NCBI GenBank assembly: GCA_013407085.1
Contig: JACCGJ010000555.1
Coordinates: 1 to 64,000 of the forward strand
From: Atriophallophorus winterbourni
Lineage: Eukaryota; Platyhelminthes; Trematoda; Plagiorchiida; Microphallidae
Direction of reading: 5' to 3'
DNA length: 64,000 nt
Below the pieces are notes generated by a model. It saw only the letters and a program-made list of their open reading frames with translations. It was not told the origin of the DNA and searched no databases. A program made the position numbers and the translations under genes. Each line of letters starts with the position of its first letter. The first letter of the stretch is position 1. Shown here in pieces: positions 1 through 11,793 of this stretch.

Positions 1-2663
1 TTTAATGGTCTAAAAAGTAACAAGCTTAACAACAACCATAGGATGGTAAAAATTGAAATCTAAGTGTATAAACAATATAAGAACATAGATTAAACAGTAT
101 ATAAGTGTTCTGGAAACGAATAATGCAATAAAAATTCGTCTAATTTCGTTTTAAAGTCATGCAAGTTAGTGGCGTGAGAAACGGTTGAAGGTAAACTGTT
201 CCAAGTAAAACAGACACGGACAGAGTAAAAATACCTTCTACAGTTCAGACGGGAATGGGGTACGACCAGCACATATTCATGGGTCCGATAATTCCTCGTA
301 TCCCTTCGCGTGAATAAATCCTGTAAGGGGTGGTTCGGGGTATGGAATGTTTTGTAAAGTAAGATAAGGTCTTCTCTGATTCGTCGATAGGGAAAATCGA
401 ACAGATTCAGTTGAGCTATCCTTTCTTTATATGGTTTGTTTCGGATGCTGAGAACTAGTTTCGTTGAGCGGTGATAGATTCGCTGTATAAGTTCCACATC
501 CCTCTTGAGCCACGGAGACCATGACTGCACACCGTATTCCATGACTGGTCTCAAGTATGTATTCATGATCCTTGGGAATATCTTGGGCGAAAATTTCCCA
601 AATACACGTTTGAGAGATTAGCACGCGGGTTGCTTTTTAAAGGCACTGGTTAGTTTGAAAGTGCTGGTTTTATATGGACCCTATCAGACACTTTCAAAAT
701 CTTTTTCTTCACTGCAATTTGCAAGGACATGCGAACCTATGTGATATGTGAACTCTACTCGATTCCCCACATTCATGATCCTGCATTTGTTGAAGTTAAA
801 CGGCAGTTTGTTCTTCAACGACCAGCTGTGAAGCGGATCAAGATCCTTTTGTAATAGCAGACAGTCTTCTGGACTACGAATGCTGCGCCAAATCTTTATG
901 TCGTCCGCAAATAACGAAATGTTACATCGAACAATTTTAGGTATTCTTTGACATAACCAGAAAGAGGATCGGACAAGGACTGGAAGCCTTGGGACTCCGC
1001 TAGTTGCTGCAATTGGTTTGGATAATGCACCATCAACACGTACCTGGTTAGTGCGATTTGTTAGGTAGTCATTTAGCCAATTCAGCAACTGTCCAGTGAT
1101 ACCAAGCCTTTCAAGCTTCTGCAGTAGTAGGGAATGGTCAACACGATCGAATGCTTTTGAAATATCCAAGTAGCACGCGTGTATTGCTTGTCCTTTATCT
1201 ACCGATTTTGTCCAATCATCTAGCGTTACCAGTAAATTAGACAAACAGGAAAAATTTCGTCTGAATCCATGCTGGTTCCTCGAAAGCAACTGATTATTCT
1301 CGAAGTGTTTCATTAGATCGTCAACAATGAGTCGCTCAAGTAATTTTGAAATCACTGGTAACAGAATAACGGGTCGGTAATTGGAAACATCGGAGCGATT
1401 TCCACCTTTGTGAATTGGAGAAATTATTCCTCGTTTCCAATCTGTAGGAATCAATCCGCTTGCCAGTGTTTGCTCGAACAAATAAGTGAGTGGTTTGCAT
1501 AGCAAACTCGCAAATTGCTTCAATATTTTCGGGGTTATTCCGTCGGCCCCAGGAGACTTTCCGGTTTTAAGATTAAATAAACCTTGGAGAACGCGTTTCT
1601 CAGTGACACTTATTTCACTTAGGGCAACCGTGTTTGAAAGTGTTGGATTTGGGCTGTTTATTGCATGTTCTATCGGGTTGAATACCGATGAATAAAACGT
1701 GGCTAAAACATCAGCAGTTTCTGCTGCAGTTGTTGTTGGTCCAGCTGATGTGTTCACGGACGCTACTCCAGGTTTCACCTTAGCTTGATCGTTAACAATA
1801 CGATAGAGTATTTTGGGGTTTCGCTCCATCATGCTTGATATCACTTATTGGAAGCGCAACTTGTCTTGGATGACAAATTTGTTTACTTTGTTCCGCAGTA
1901 AACGGAATGTTTCCCAGGTCTCGGATGATGGGTTTTGCCGATGGTGTCGCCAAGCCATGTTTCGTACCGTTAACCACTTACGAGTTCGGCTTCTTAATTT
2001 AAATTCAAAGTTTTTTCTTGAGTTCCTGAGGACAAATTCGGAGCTCACTTCGATTGAACTTTTGAGATTAGATATTAGCCATTTCCAAAACTCATGTACG
2101 TTGCTGGTTTCCGGTGGGCAGTTAAACGTGTTTTTCAGAGCATCACTCAACGCCATAGTGTTGATCCGCCTAACTCTTTTACGGGCATCATTTGTTCTTA
2201 CAGCTTAAAACAGATAGTCAAACTGGATGACGACGTAATCACTTAGTCCCAGTGGACTTTCGTAAGCAACGTTATCAATGTCATGTTCATTGCTTGTCAG
2301 AACGAGATCTAAGAGTGAGGGTAAATCGTTTCCGCGGTATCGGGTATTACATGTAATGTGGTTATAAAGAGGAATATCGTCAAACAACTCACTAAATGCG
2401 CGCTCGAGGGAGTGTTCTGGGTATATGGTGCTGCTCTGCAGATTCGGTAAATTGAAGTCACCCATAATCAAAAATCCACAAGTGTATCTGGGAGTAACCA
2501 TGCGAATTTTATCCAGTAGGGCCAGATTGTAAGTTTCCTGCGCAGACGGTAAGCGATACACTACTCCCAAAACACAGTCTTCGCCGTTAGCTAGTCGGAT
2601 TGAGCACCAGAGTGTATCAAGTAACACGATGTCTGGATGGATTCTGTTAGCATAGGATTGCAA
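1..2663 (-). mobile_element. CR1-like non-LTR retrotransposon, decayed, 3' end toward base 1
   Basis: Read on the - strand. An apurinic-type endonuclease part (2205-2663) shows MGDFN followed by a LGLSDY segment where family members have SDH, so the last catalytic His is replaced by Tyr. The reverse transcriptase part (684-1844) has [32 protein letters not shown] and LFADDIK. The stretch after SGVP, normally [10 protein letters not shown], is scrambled by at least two frameshifts. The C-terminal part (90-566) has MNTYLRPVMEYGVQSW, IYHRSTKLV and [13 protein letters not shown]. Breaks lie near 570-680 and 1845-2205. The last 60 bases match the tail of the - strand copy at 37820, so this is probably its 3' UTR. 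Clade (CR1/jockey side) is inferred from motifs. Not functional. Confidence 0.85.
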
Positions 2664-4189
2664 TAGTAAGTGAACTGGAGAGTAAAATTAATCAATACTT
2701 TTCTTCACAAGTTATAAGCGAAACGAAATGCTTGCTTTGCAGTCAATAAATGAGCAACGATACAAGTGGCCTTTTCTAATGTCAGTAAGGTTGCATCAAA
2801 ACAGCCCCAGCTGAAAAATAAAAGTAGTTGCAATTACTTGTTACGTATACGTAGCTCACAGCTCTGTGAAAATGTTACCCTGAAGATCTTGGGTCAGCCA
2901 ACCGAATGATTACTAACGAAATGGCTCCATAACTAGAGAAATCGTGTGCTGGTAAAACAAAGAGATGATTTCAAGGTAATACCAGACCATTAGACAGGCC
3001 TCTCATATCGACTCTATCTACCGAATTAGAATTACAGGGTGGCTGAAATAACCAACGAAAGTCAAGATACGCAAGGTAGAATTTTCCAAGCGTTTAAATA
3101 TTACAACATCCTCGTGGTGACATACAAGGCAGATATCAAAAGATGTGTAACCCTACGCTAGTCAATTTTCATGGAAATTTTGAAAGCGTGAATACACTCG
3201 GCTGGAAGAAACGAAATGTCCGCATTTAGATTCCCAAAGAAGATTATTTCGGGTGCTGATAATATTAATTTAGTAGTACGCTACTGTCGATTGGCTTCAA
3301 GGTATCTACTATAATCTATAAGAGAGGTGGTGGTTTGATCTGCTGTTTGGAGAGATGACTTTCGCAAGGTGAGGTCGTGCATGGACTAATTCCCTGCACT
3401 GCGCATCGCGAAAAATATATTTGAGGCAACTCACCTGTGATTGTCAGCTTCATTGGCTTTTGATAGCGTCGGGCGCAAGGCAACTTTGAAACAGAAAGAA
3501 CACCATTTTATTCATGTGAATATGAACGAGAATATATGACGGAACGTCTATTGACAGATAACATGCCGGATTACACATCGGTCGCAGGTCAGGGATAGTT
3601 TATCACCACTCACCGTAGGAAAACATAAATACCGGTGGTTACCATTTATTTTTTGTTTGTGGTCGAATCAGTTTAGAAAAGTGCCACCAGGCTAAATCGA
3701 GTTAGATTTCATTGACTTCAAGAGCGTAAACCGATTGTGTTAGAGTAACAGTGTCAATAACATAAAAATGGATACCGATGCAGGTTTGAAAAACGATATC
3801 ATTCTGTTCGAAGCCCTTATCTGGTAGCTTAAGAATATTCGGAACATTAGTGTCCCGAACCTGGCCAACTAACTGAAAACATTCACGCATTCTGTTCAAG
3901 CCTTTAGTGAGCTATGATTCAGGGGCATAGATGTTGTCGGTGACTGTAGGGTTTGTAAATTGGTGTCTCAGCAACCTGGAGATGTCTGTTCGTCCTAAGA
4001 ATTAGTATAATTTTAATGACGGTGAAACAGTGGGCGGGATCCCATCCACGGAAATATAAATAAATGTGGATCTTGCGTGGGGATACCTTGCTGGAAAATC
4101 CGAAGACCAAAACCAATGGAGTATTTCCGTTCAATGTCTTCGTCCCATCATAGACCGAAGCGTGAATTAGAAAAATAACTGCATCGCAT
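2664..4189. other. No recognised gene; presumed intron or upstream sequence of the collagen gene
   Basis: I see no domain I can name in this stretch. Short ORFs on the - strand (3702-3899, 3919-4290) lack coherent motifs. No Gly-X-Y collagen repeat is visible in any frame, so any collagenous exons of the downstream gene must lie outside the window. Confidence 0.4.
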
Positions 4190-4420
4190 ATATCTGTTAT
4201 AACTTTCTGGAGCTCTTGGGAAGTAATTACTCTGTTATTCTGTATTTTAACAATATTATTTATTGTAGGAACCCTATATAACATTAGCATTTAATTAAAA
4301 CTTTGTTTAGCACGATATCACTGTATCAAGGCTCACTGAACATAGATTAAATGCCTCATCCCAACGATGCCTGATCCCCAGAAACCGGTTGTAGAGTGTA
4401 CGTGCTGCAAAAGTGAGAAA
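4190..4420 (+). repeat. Repeat family B, degenerate copy
   Basis: The + strand matches the ribozyme strand of family B units: an AACCCTATATAACA segment near 4268, CAAGGCTCACTGAA near 4327, then AGAAACCGGTTGTAG near 4380. The 5' half of the hammerhead core is lost; only the GAAACCGGU half remains. Confidence 0.6.
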
Positions 4421-4620
4421 CACGTTACACTACTCATCGAGTTCGCTTGATGACAACAAATAATTTGTACAAATTATGCGAAAAGTGAACGGCTTTTTAA
4501 CTTGTGGTTACAAAGCTTCGATTAGTCTGTGTGTAAAAAACTCATCAAAAATTAACGAGTTATCAGACTGAAATATCCATGGTTCATTTTTCCATCTCTC
4601 TAGCTTCTGATATTGGACAG

Positions 4621-4780
4621 TTTAGAGGAATTGAAAACCAGAGGTAGTCAGCTTCCAGTGGGTTCTATCGTGGCGGCAAACTTGTATGTTGACAAACCAC
4701 AGCCAAGCATGAGCCCTCCACCAATGGGAATGTTTATGAAAACAGACGAACAGAACAATTTGTGGAACCGTGTACCCGTG
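4621..4780 (+). CDS. Collagen XV/XVIII-type chain, exon in the NC1 trimerisation region (partial gene)
   Basis: The exon is bounded by TTGGACAG at 4620 and GTGGTAAGT after 4780. It is read with one leading base (phase 1) and ends in phase 0, which fits the next exon at 11212. It encodes LEELKTRGSQLPVGSIVAAN and later MGMFMKTDEQNNLWNRVPV. In collagens XV and XVIII a short trimerisation domain of similar form (a PxGS segment, then a strand ending in a W-R-V-type motif) precedes the hinge and endostatin. Assignment rests on this resemblance, the splice phase and the clear endostatin exons downstream. An intermediate exon between 4780 and 11212 cannot be excluded. Confidence 0.55.
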
Positions 4781-5104
4781 GTAAGTTTTGCAAGCTTGTG
4801 GTGTTCTAGTAGTCCTGCAATCCTAATACTGGATTCACTTCTTAAAATATTATGTAAACATCTTTCGTATGGTAAATATATAAAAGTTGTGTGTTGTGAT
4901 CTTATAATTCACTAAAAATGTCCGACAGTTTTTGTCATTAAATGGAGGCTGAGTGTTAACGTTTTGTAAGCCGTGAAATAGTGCATAGCTGGTAACTACA
5001 ATTTGATTTGGAAATCACTGAAATTTACGTCTGATAAAATGGAACACAGTGTTCCGCTCAAGACCTCAAGACGCTCATTAATTATCGATGAGTTATCATT
5101 CTCG

Positions 5105-5225
5105 GATAACCAACCCATAAAATTCAAAACTGGTTTCCGGTTGTTTGAGTTCATCAAGTGCCGGCCGTACAGAATAAGTTAAATGAAGCTGGAAACGATG
5201 GAAAAGTGGTAAACAATGTCAATCT
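5105..5225 (-). repeat. Repeat family B fragment
   Basis: The segment around CTGGTTTCCGGTTGTTTGAG and GGAAACGATGGAAAAGTGGT resembles family B in the orientation whose ribozyme strand is -. The hammerhead core reads UUGAUGA with a degenerate stem II and GAAACCAGU, so it is decayed. Confidence 0.5.
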
Positions 5226-5264
5226 TAGAAACAAATATTTGAGAGAATTTTACAGAGAGTGGTG

Positions 5265-5610
5265 AGTTGAAATCAGATCATACATGCGGTACAAAGATGT
5301 TTAAACGAGTTGTTAAAACTCTCGGCATTGACCCAAAAAGTGTGAAAGAACTTGATCCTGCCGGCTCACTTTAGAGGCAATATGTAATGCATCATGTTTA
5401 ATATGTGGAAGAGCAGATACAGCTCTTGGCCGCTGAACGCAGATCACGCCGCCGGCGTGCGATTAACGCCGATTGACTGAGAACTGCATATCACTGTGAC
5501 CGCTGCTGGAGAAATTGTCACCCTGAATCGGATTCTTTAGTCATTCTAAAAGCTTCGGAGTATTAAAAAACCATCATCAAAATCTACCAAAATGAGGCCA
5601 ACAACAACAA
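5265..5610 (+). mobile_element. RTE-like retrotransposon 3' end, fragment
   Basis: Matches the C-terminal coding part and tail of the RTE element at 8380-10660: a CGGTACAAAGATG segment (RYKDV), GCATTGACCC (GIDP), GCTCTTGGCCGCTGAACGCA (LLAAER), then GGATTCTTTAGTCATTCTAA and GAGGCCAACAACAACA at the end. Frames are broken by stops. It lies between two collagen exons, presumably intronic. Confidence 0.75.
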
Positions 5611-8220
5611 CATCAAACCACCTCGTTAAAATACAGAATCTCAAAATGACTCCTCCTAAAGTGATCAAATGTTTTATTAATCACGTCCTTTATAATCGAC
5701 GGATTCTGGCTCTTCGCTCTTAACAGGGTAAGACAGTTTCATCAGCTATAATTATGACTGGATTATAGCGAATTGAGAACCACCTAATTGACTCTTGTAT
5801 GTTAACTCTTCAAAGTTACACACACTCTCAACAGGTACCCCTTTGCCTTTGATTAAAATTAGTCGGTTCACGGTCAGTGAGTATTATGGGAAATAAACTT
5901 GTTGTAATTTTTTGGTCTGAAACACTACTCGTCCGACTAACTGCAGATTGTGTAAAAACAAATGGTTAATTTTTGTATTTCAACTCCAACCAGCCGAATT
6001 AACCACATCGCCCTGAAATAGAATTATTGAATTGATTTTCAGAGGGATCAAAAAGATGGACAAGTTTTTTTCGATTGTACAAACGTGAGAGTTTATCTGA
6101 TTTATATGATTAAATAATTGTTACTGACCCCCGAAATTATTGATAAATTTATCAGGCTCAAACGTGTTCTATGAAGAATCAGCTTTAAGGAAACTTGAGT
6201 TAACCGCAAAATCGTTTTATCGTGAATAATGCCTAGTTTGATTATCCTCATTGCTTGTCCGTATTATTGATTATATATCATTTATTCAATATTCTTATTA
6301 TCCATTTCTCAAAGGCCTTTGAAAAGGAAGTCACATTTGATTCCGCGCAGGTAATGTTTTTCGTTTGCTCAATGGTGTGATAGAATTTGATGTCCGCTAA
6401 ATTAGCGAATGTGATGAATTCGCATTCTTTCAAGATATTGTTCATATTTATCATATGCAAATTCGACTGCTCACTTGCATTTGAATCAATCTTCAATCAA
6501 TAGTGGACTATTATAGTTTGTACCTGAATATTCGGCTGAACATGATAAATAAAGCATTATATTTTTTCGATCAGATGATTGAGACATTTTCAATCAACGC
6601 TATTCGGAACTCTCATCTTAAAATTGCAGATATGTTTTATCCCCATCGATGGCACTGAGACACTGAGAACAACAAAAATATTCGTTGGGCGACTCTCATC
6701 TCATTAATCATTTGTACAATAGTGACTGAAACCGCAAATTCAATGAAAACACGGAAGACATTAGAAATTGTCTGTTTATTTGTCAGCTGAACTCGGGATA
6801 CACATGGGAGAACTAAAGAAGGCGCTCTTCATAACTTCTGCGCACACCTTGCTCAACACCTTCCATAAGGCGATTTATAATGATTTCTTTTTAACAAATC
6901 GCGGTAAGGATTATTTTTGGACTGTTAACTTCACTAGTGTAAGTTTCTCAGACTTGATACTGTCATATACGGCATAGCACTGGGAAAGCCTGTGGTTAAA
7001 GATCTTTCAACTTAGATGTCACCATTCTCATTCGAGGCGGTTTGTGTAAATGTGAAGTGATTTCAGTGAGTAAATTTATGAAGGAATAGCAGAGATGTAA
7101 CAAAATAACTTTGGTTTTATCCCTCTTGAACTGCGGCAGATTAAACTCTTGGAAGTAATAAAACTTACCGCAAATGGATGGTAAAATAGCATGGTAAATA
7201 GCATTGACGAAAATTATTGTTTGCAATGTGTTTAATTGATGAATGCAGTTTTATTTTCGTTTCGCTTCCAGAAAGTAAGTCGTCCACATTCCTCCTATTC
7301 GCCAACAGATCTACCACTTCCAAGTTCGCAGCTACAAGTAAGTACACTTGAATAGGAATGTAACATGATAACCAGATCATTTCAATGCCTTTGCTTTCAT
7401 TACAAACAGCCGACCTTTACTGTAAGTAAGATTATGAACAAGAATGTTTCTGGAGTTTTGTCCAAAATGCTGAGTTGCCACAAATTAAGCTGTATTAAAA
7501 TTAATCACATGGCGATTCCGCTGTGGATATGATAATGAATGTTATGGAATACAATTTATTATCAGAAATTGGACAAAAAGTGTAATAGTGAGCTTACTTC
7601 CTTCGAGTGATTACTTTTCACACCCAATAATCTTAGCTATATACTTGCTCAACTAGAAAAATCTTCTGAGTGATCAGGAACGAAGCTTGACAGAGATAAA
7701 TAATTCCTCGGTAAAAATATGATTGAGTAGAACTTTCGGAATCAGGATTCTCCGATCAAATATAATATGTTGAGCAGCATTAGGTTGTAATGCTTCGGAA
7801 TAAAAATGAATTCAAAGATATTTGGTGAATGTAAACCCCGGAGGCCACCTCAAACAGTTAGTAGTTTCATAATTCATGTGATTTCGTATAATGTTGAGGC
7901 TTAATGGTAGAGATACCATTCAAAATGCTCATATGGAGTGACATTAATCTATTAATCAGCACCGACTGATCAAATTCTGCGTAAGCCCTATTGTCTAGTC
8001 CTTCCCCTTCCAAAGCATAAGATTGAAGTTTGCGCTCATCATACTTTGTATGCAAAACGAATGGTTCACACTCCTGAATTTAACTCTCAATATTAGTTAG
8101 TTATAGTTAGTGTGTTTTATGCTGTATTTTATTCTAAACAAGCAACCTGGTGGACATGGTTCACCTTTTGCTAACACGATTCATATCGTGTTCGTCTTGG
8201 TAAGGTTACGATGGATATAC
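5611..8220. other. AT-rich stretch without recognised gene
   Basis: This is the long intron between collagen exons at 4780 and 11212. The ORFs here (6278-6496, 6768-6977, 6996-7226, 7165-7380, 7867-8055) show no motif or splice context I can support. I see no clear repeat either. Confidence 0.4.
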
Positions 8221-8345
8221 TCCAATGAAATCAAAAATACAAACGGCAGATGCTCTGTCCCGTGCTGAGCGATCGAATACCCTAGCATTAACGGAACTAT
8301 TTGATAGCAAAATCCGATTCAAGCTGATGCTTCTCAACGGTAATT
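8221..8345 (+). pseudogene. Possible Ty3/gypsy RNase H-end fragment
   Basis: A short + frame reads KSKIQTADALSRAERSN. An ADALSR motif closes the RNase H domain of many Ty3/gypsy polyproteins. Nothing else of an LTR element is visible nearby, so this is a weak, short match just upstream of an RTE insertion. Confidence 0.3.
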
Positions 8346-8379
8346 CTGAAAGCTGTCAGATTGTTCAAAGTATTTAAAG

Positions 8380-10660
8380 TTTCCGTTCAGTTAAATGCAT
8401 TCGGTTTGCGCATCATCTAGTTAGATGTCAAAAAGCTCATAGGCTACTTAGACAAGTCGCAAACGGATGTGTTTGCGTCGTGATAATAGATAGCCAAATA
8501 GCGTTCAATATTCTGAAGCCAACAGATGAAACCTTACGACTTTTAAGAACAGCTAGAAATAAGGTCCAACAGACTGCGAGGCGATGCGCAAATGACTACT
8601 GGACAGAAATTAGCCTTAGTATCCAAAAAGCTGCGGATACTGGAAATTTTCACCGCATGTATGATGGGATCAAGAGAGCCATTGGTCCAAACAAACTTAA
8701 AACGGCTCTCATTAAGTCTGTATCTGGTGACCCGATTGTTGACAAAACTCAGCAGATGGAAAGATGGGTAGAGCATTTCTCCTCTCTCTACTCTAGGGAC
8801 AGTAAGGTTTTAACACATGTATTTGAAAATGTCGAGCGGTTGCCGACTATTGAATATCTAGATACTCACCATACTCTTGATGAGCTCAATAGAGCAATCG
8901 ACCGCTTAGCGAATGGGAAGGCCCCTGAGGACGACGGAATTCCACCTGAGCTCATCAAATGCTGTAGAGCAGCATTATTACAACCGCTTCACCATTTGCT
9001 TCTTCAATGCTGGCAGGAGGAGTGTGTCCCATAAGAGATGCGAGACACAAAGATCATCAGGCTATTTAAGAATAAAGACGATAAAAGCGACTGCAACAAT
9101 TACAGAGGAATCTTCTTTCTGAATGTTGTAAGCAAATTGTTTGCTAAAATCTTACAGATCAGGCTGCAAGTTTTAGCTGATACAAATTACTCCGAAACTC
9201 AATGTGTCTTTCGCAAGGGAAGATCAACCGTTGACATGATCTTCTCTCTGAGACAACTTTACATAAAGTGTCAGGAACAGCGTATACCATCATACGCTGT
9301 TTTTATTGATTTAACGAAGGCATTCGACTACGTCAGCAGAGAGGGTATTTTCAAAATGCTTGATTCGGTAGGCTGCCTCCAAGAATGCTCAAACTGGTTA
9401 CTTCGTTCCACTCAGACATGAAGGCTCAGTCCATTTAACGGTTTCAGCTCAGAAGCCTTTGAAATTCGCCGAGGCGTCAAACAAGGGTGTGTTTATGGTT
9501 CCACGCTGTTCAGCATTTCCCTCGCTCTGCTTTTGAAGCACGCTTTCAGGACGAGGACAGAAGGCATTTACCGATGCATGCAAAGTGATGGCAAGCTTTT
9601 CAACCTTAACCGGTTGAGAGCACAAACTAAGACACGAAAAGTGCTAATCCGTGACCTGCTGTTAACCGACGATGTAGCCTCTATTGCTCACTCCCAAGAG
9701 CACCTCCAGTTGCTAATGGACTGTTTTTCTCCGGCATGCAAAGACTTTGGTCTAACAATCAGCATGAGCAAGACGTAAGTCCTTGGTCAAGGAACTGTAT
9801 CGCCTCCCATCATCACTGTTGGAAGCTGTCAGCTTTAATCAGTACATCATTTCAGATAACTTAGTTCAATCATTGCGGATAACCTCTCAATAGACACGAA
9901 GATTGATAAGCAGATTGGCAGAGCAGCTGTCATTCTATCCCGATTGAACTATCGTGTTTGGGGTAACCGCGAGCTGACTGTATAGACGAAGATGATGGTG
10001 TACAGCGCCTGCGAACTAAATGCTTTACTGTGTGGCAGTGAAACCCGGACCACCCCAGCAAGACACGAACGGAAGCTGAATGCTTGCCATCTACGAAGCA
10101 TCCGTCGTATCTCGAACATATCGTGGATGGACAGAGTGACTAACGCTGAAGTGCTTTCAAAAGCTGGTGTACAGCGCCGCCTGCGCTGGCTTGGTCATGT
10201 CTACAGAATGGAAAATGGTCGTATTCCAAAAGATCTACTCTATGACGATTTGCAATTAGGAAGTCGGCCATTAAGCAGATCGCACTTGCGGTACAAAGAC
10301 GTTTGCAAAAGAGATATGAAAGCTCTTGGCATCGACCCATCGAGTTGGGAAAAACTTGCTCTTGACCGCTCACATTGCAGGCACTGTGTAAAGCGTCGAC
10401 TGCAAGCTGGTGAGGAGAAAATACATCTCTTGGCTGCTGAACGCAGATCACGCCGCAAGCGTGCAACTGATGCAATACAACCGAGATCTGACTTTCGTTG
10501 CCAGCGCTTCTGGAGAGATTGTTCCTACCGAATCGGATTGTTTAGTCATTCTAAAAGCTGTATAACATGAACATTCACGCGATTGTGATGTACATCCATG
10601 GTCGACATCGACCGAAGGAGGCCAACAACATTCTGAAGCCTTTTACGTTGTTTGATCAGG
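8380..10660 (+). mobile_element. RTE-like non-LTR retrotransposon, 5'-truncated and broken
   Basis: Three + strand blocks form the reverse transcriptase and C-terminal region. Block 8480-9034 has the linker and [14 protein letters not shown]. Block 9038-9421 has [17 protein letters not shown] and [15 protein letters not shown]. Block 9533-9778 has LLLTDDVASIAHSQEHLQLL with both catalytic Asp retained. The C-terminal block 9992-10570 has RRLRWLGHVYRMENGRIPK and a basic, Cys/His-bearing end. Two stops are CAA-to-TAA changes: one at 9032, where the copy at 24860-26560 reads VPQEM, and one after ISMSKT near 9776. The tail ends with GTCGACATCGACCGAAGGAG and CCAACAACA. Dead copy inside the long collagen intron. 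Confidence 0.9.
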
Positions 10661-10864
10661 TTCCAGAAAACTCGATGAAACATTAACATCGAAAACCTTC
10701 GGATCAAATCTCATCGCGAATACACTTCGCGCCTCCACACTATTACAACACCATGGGGAACCTCAAATATTGAAACATTAAAACGCAATTGTTAACACTC
10801 ATTTGTTAGCGAAAACTCATAATTGATTTCTGTTTGTTAACGGCCATTCTTGCCTTAATAGCTC

Positions 10865-11040
10865 TAAACCTAGTTATACTTGAATGCCACTGTTACATAG
10901 GGTTCATACAACGAACCACGATGTTCAGACAAGGAATCACACGGTGATTCATTGGTCAAGCACTCAAGGTGCTTATGGATGACCAAAGTAATGTGTACGA
11001 GGGATGTGAGCAACACATTAGTTTGCTCTAAACATAGTTA
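10865..11040 (-). repeat. Repeat family B fragment without hammerhead core
   Basis: Runs from ATGCCACTGTTACATAGGG through ACCACGATGTTCAGA and GTGATTCATTGGTCAAGC to GGGATGTGAGCAACACATTA. It stops before the part of the unit that carries the ribozyme core. Confidence 0.65.
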
Positions 11041-11211
11041 ATTCTCAAACTCATTTTTATTATTATAAGAGCCCAATAAATATTAAAATTCTCTAAAATT
11101 GAAGCTGCTTTAAAATGTTGAACGAATAATAAGTTAGCTAGCATAAGATTGGTTATTATTAAGATCATTATTGGTATAGACTTCCCCACATCCTCAAATT
11201 CTTGTTTGCAG

Positions 11212-11483
11212 CGAGAGAAGTATAATTCACTAGCAGTCAAGAAGGATAGTCATATAGCTATAACCATCTCACATATCGCTGTTCATCATAAATTTCGCAA
11301 ATCAAAAGAAAAATATCACTGTTGGATATGTTTTGCTGATGTACATACCGGGAGATCGTGCTCCCAAGTCACTTTCGATCAGCAATGTGACCATGGTAAA
11401 AGGACTAACTGTTCCCACGAACAGTTTAGGAATATTTTGAAGGCAAGTTTCAGATTAACCCCAGCTCATTATTATCTCGAAGT
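11212..11483 (+). CDS. Collagen XV/XVIII-type chain, hinge exon (partial gene)
   Basis: Acceptor CTTGTTTGCAG ends at 11211 and donor GT|GTAAGTA follows 11483. Phase 0 in, phase 2 out, and the next exon at 11547 brings the single missing base. It encodes about 90 residues starting REKYNSLAVKK, with a Cys-rich middle (HCWICFAD, GRSCSQ, QQCDHG, TNCSHEQF) and the end LTPAHYYLEV. This occupies the place of the protease-sensitive hinge between the trimerisation domain and endostatin. The Cys cluster is not something I know from vertebrate hinges. The frame is well supported by splicing; the assignment depends on its position. Confidence 0.6.
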
Positions 11484-11546
11484 GTAAGTAAACATTTTCG
11501 TCATGATTGTTTATAATGATCACTACTAACACTGCAATGTTTTCAG

Positions 11547-11793
11547 GCAAAATTTAAATAGATTGAATTCAAAAAGAGTATTTCTGCACCTTCAGCTTGT
11601 CCTGGCCTTTTATCCGCAACCGGTACACGGTGCTGAATTCTCAGGTTGGTATGGTGCAGATGCCTTGTGCCGACAATTCGGAGAAGAGCGTCTTGGAATT
11701 CCGGGTTTCCGTGTCTTCTTATCTGACAACAATTTACCGGTTGGACGAATTTTGCCATGGCGATTCAATAGAATACCTGTGGTGAACTTGGCA
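11547..11793 (+). CDS. Collagen XV/XVIII-type chain, endostatin domain N-terminal exon
   Basis: Acceptor AATGTTTTCAG ends at 11546; donor GCA|GTGAGT follows 11793; phase 0 out. It encodes about 82 residues including VFLHLQLVLAFYPQP, FSGWYGADALCRQFGEE, GFRVFLSDNN and NRIPVVNLA. These follow the endostatin pattern HLVALN...GADFQC...FRAFLSS...VPIVNL of collagens XV and XVIII, extracellular matrix collagens of basement membranes. The Cys after GAD is the first of the four endostatin disulfide cysteines. The His residues that bind zinc at the mammalian endostatin N-terminus are not evident. Confidence 0.85.

Noticed and set aside
4060..4175. - strand reading YDGTKTLNGNTPLVLVFGF, reminiscent of the end of a Ty3/gypsy integrase core
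   Set aside because: Only one short segment, no HHCC or DDE motifs nearby, and the reading frame continues into a family B repeat, so it may be chance.
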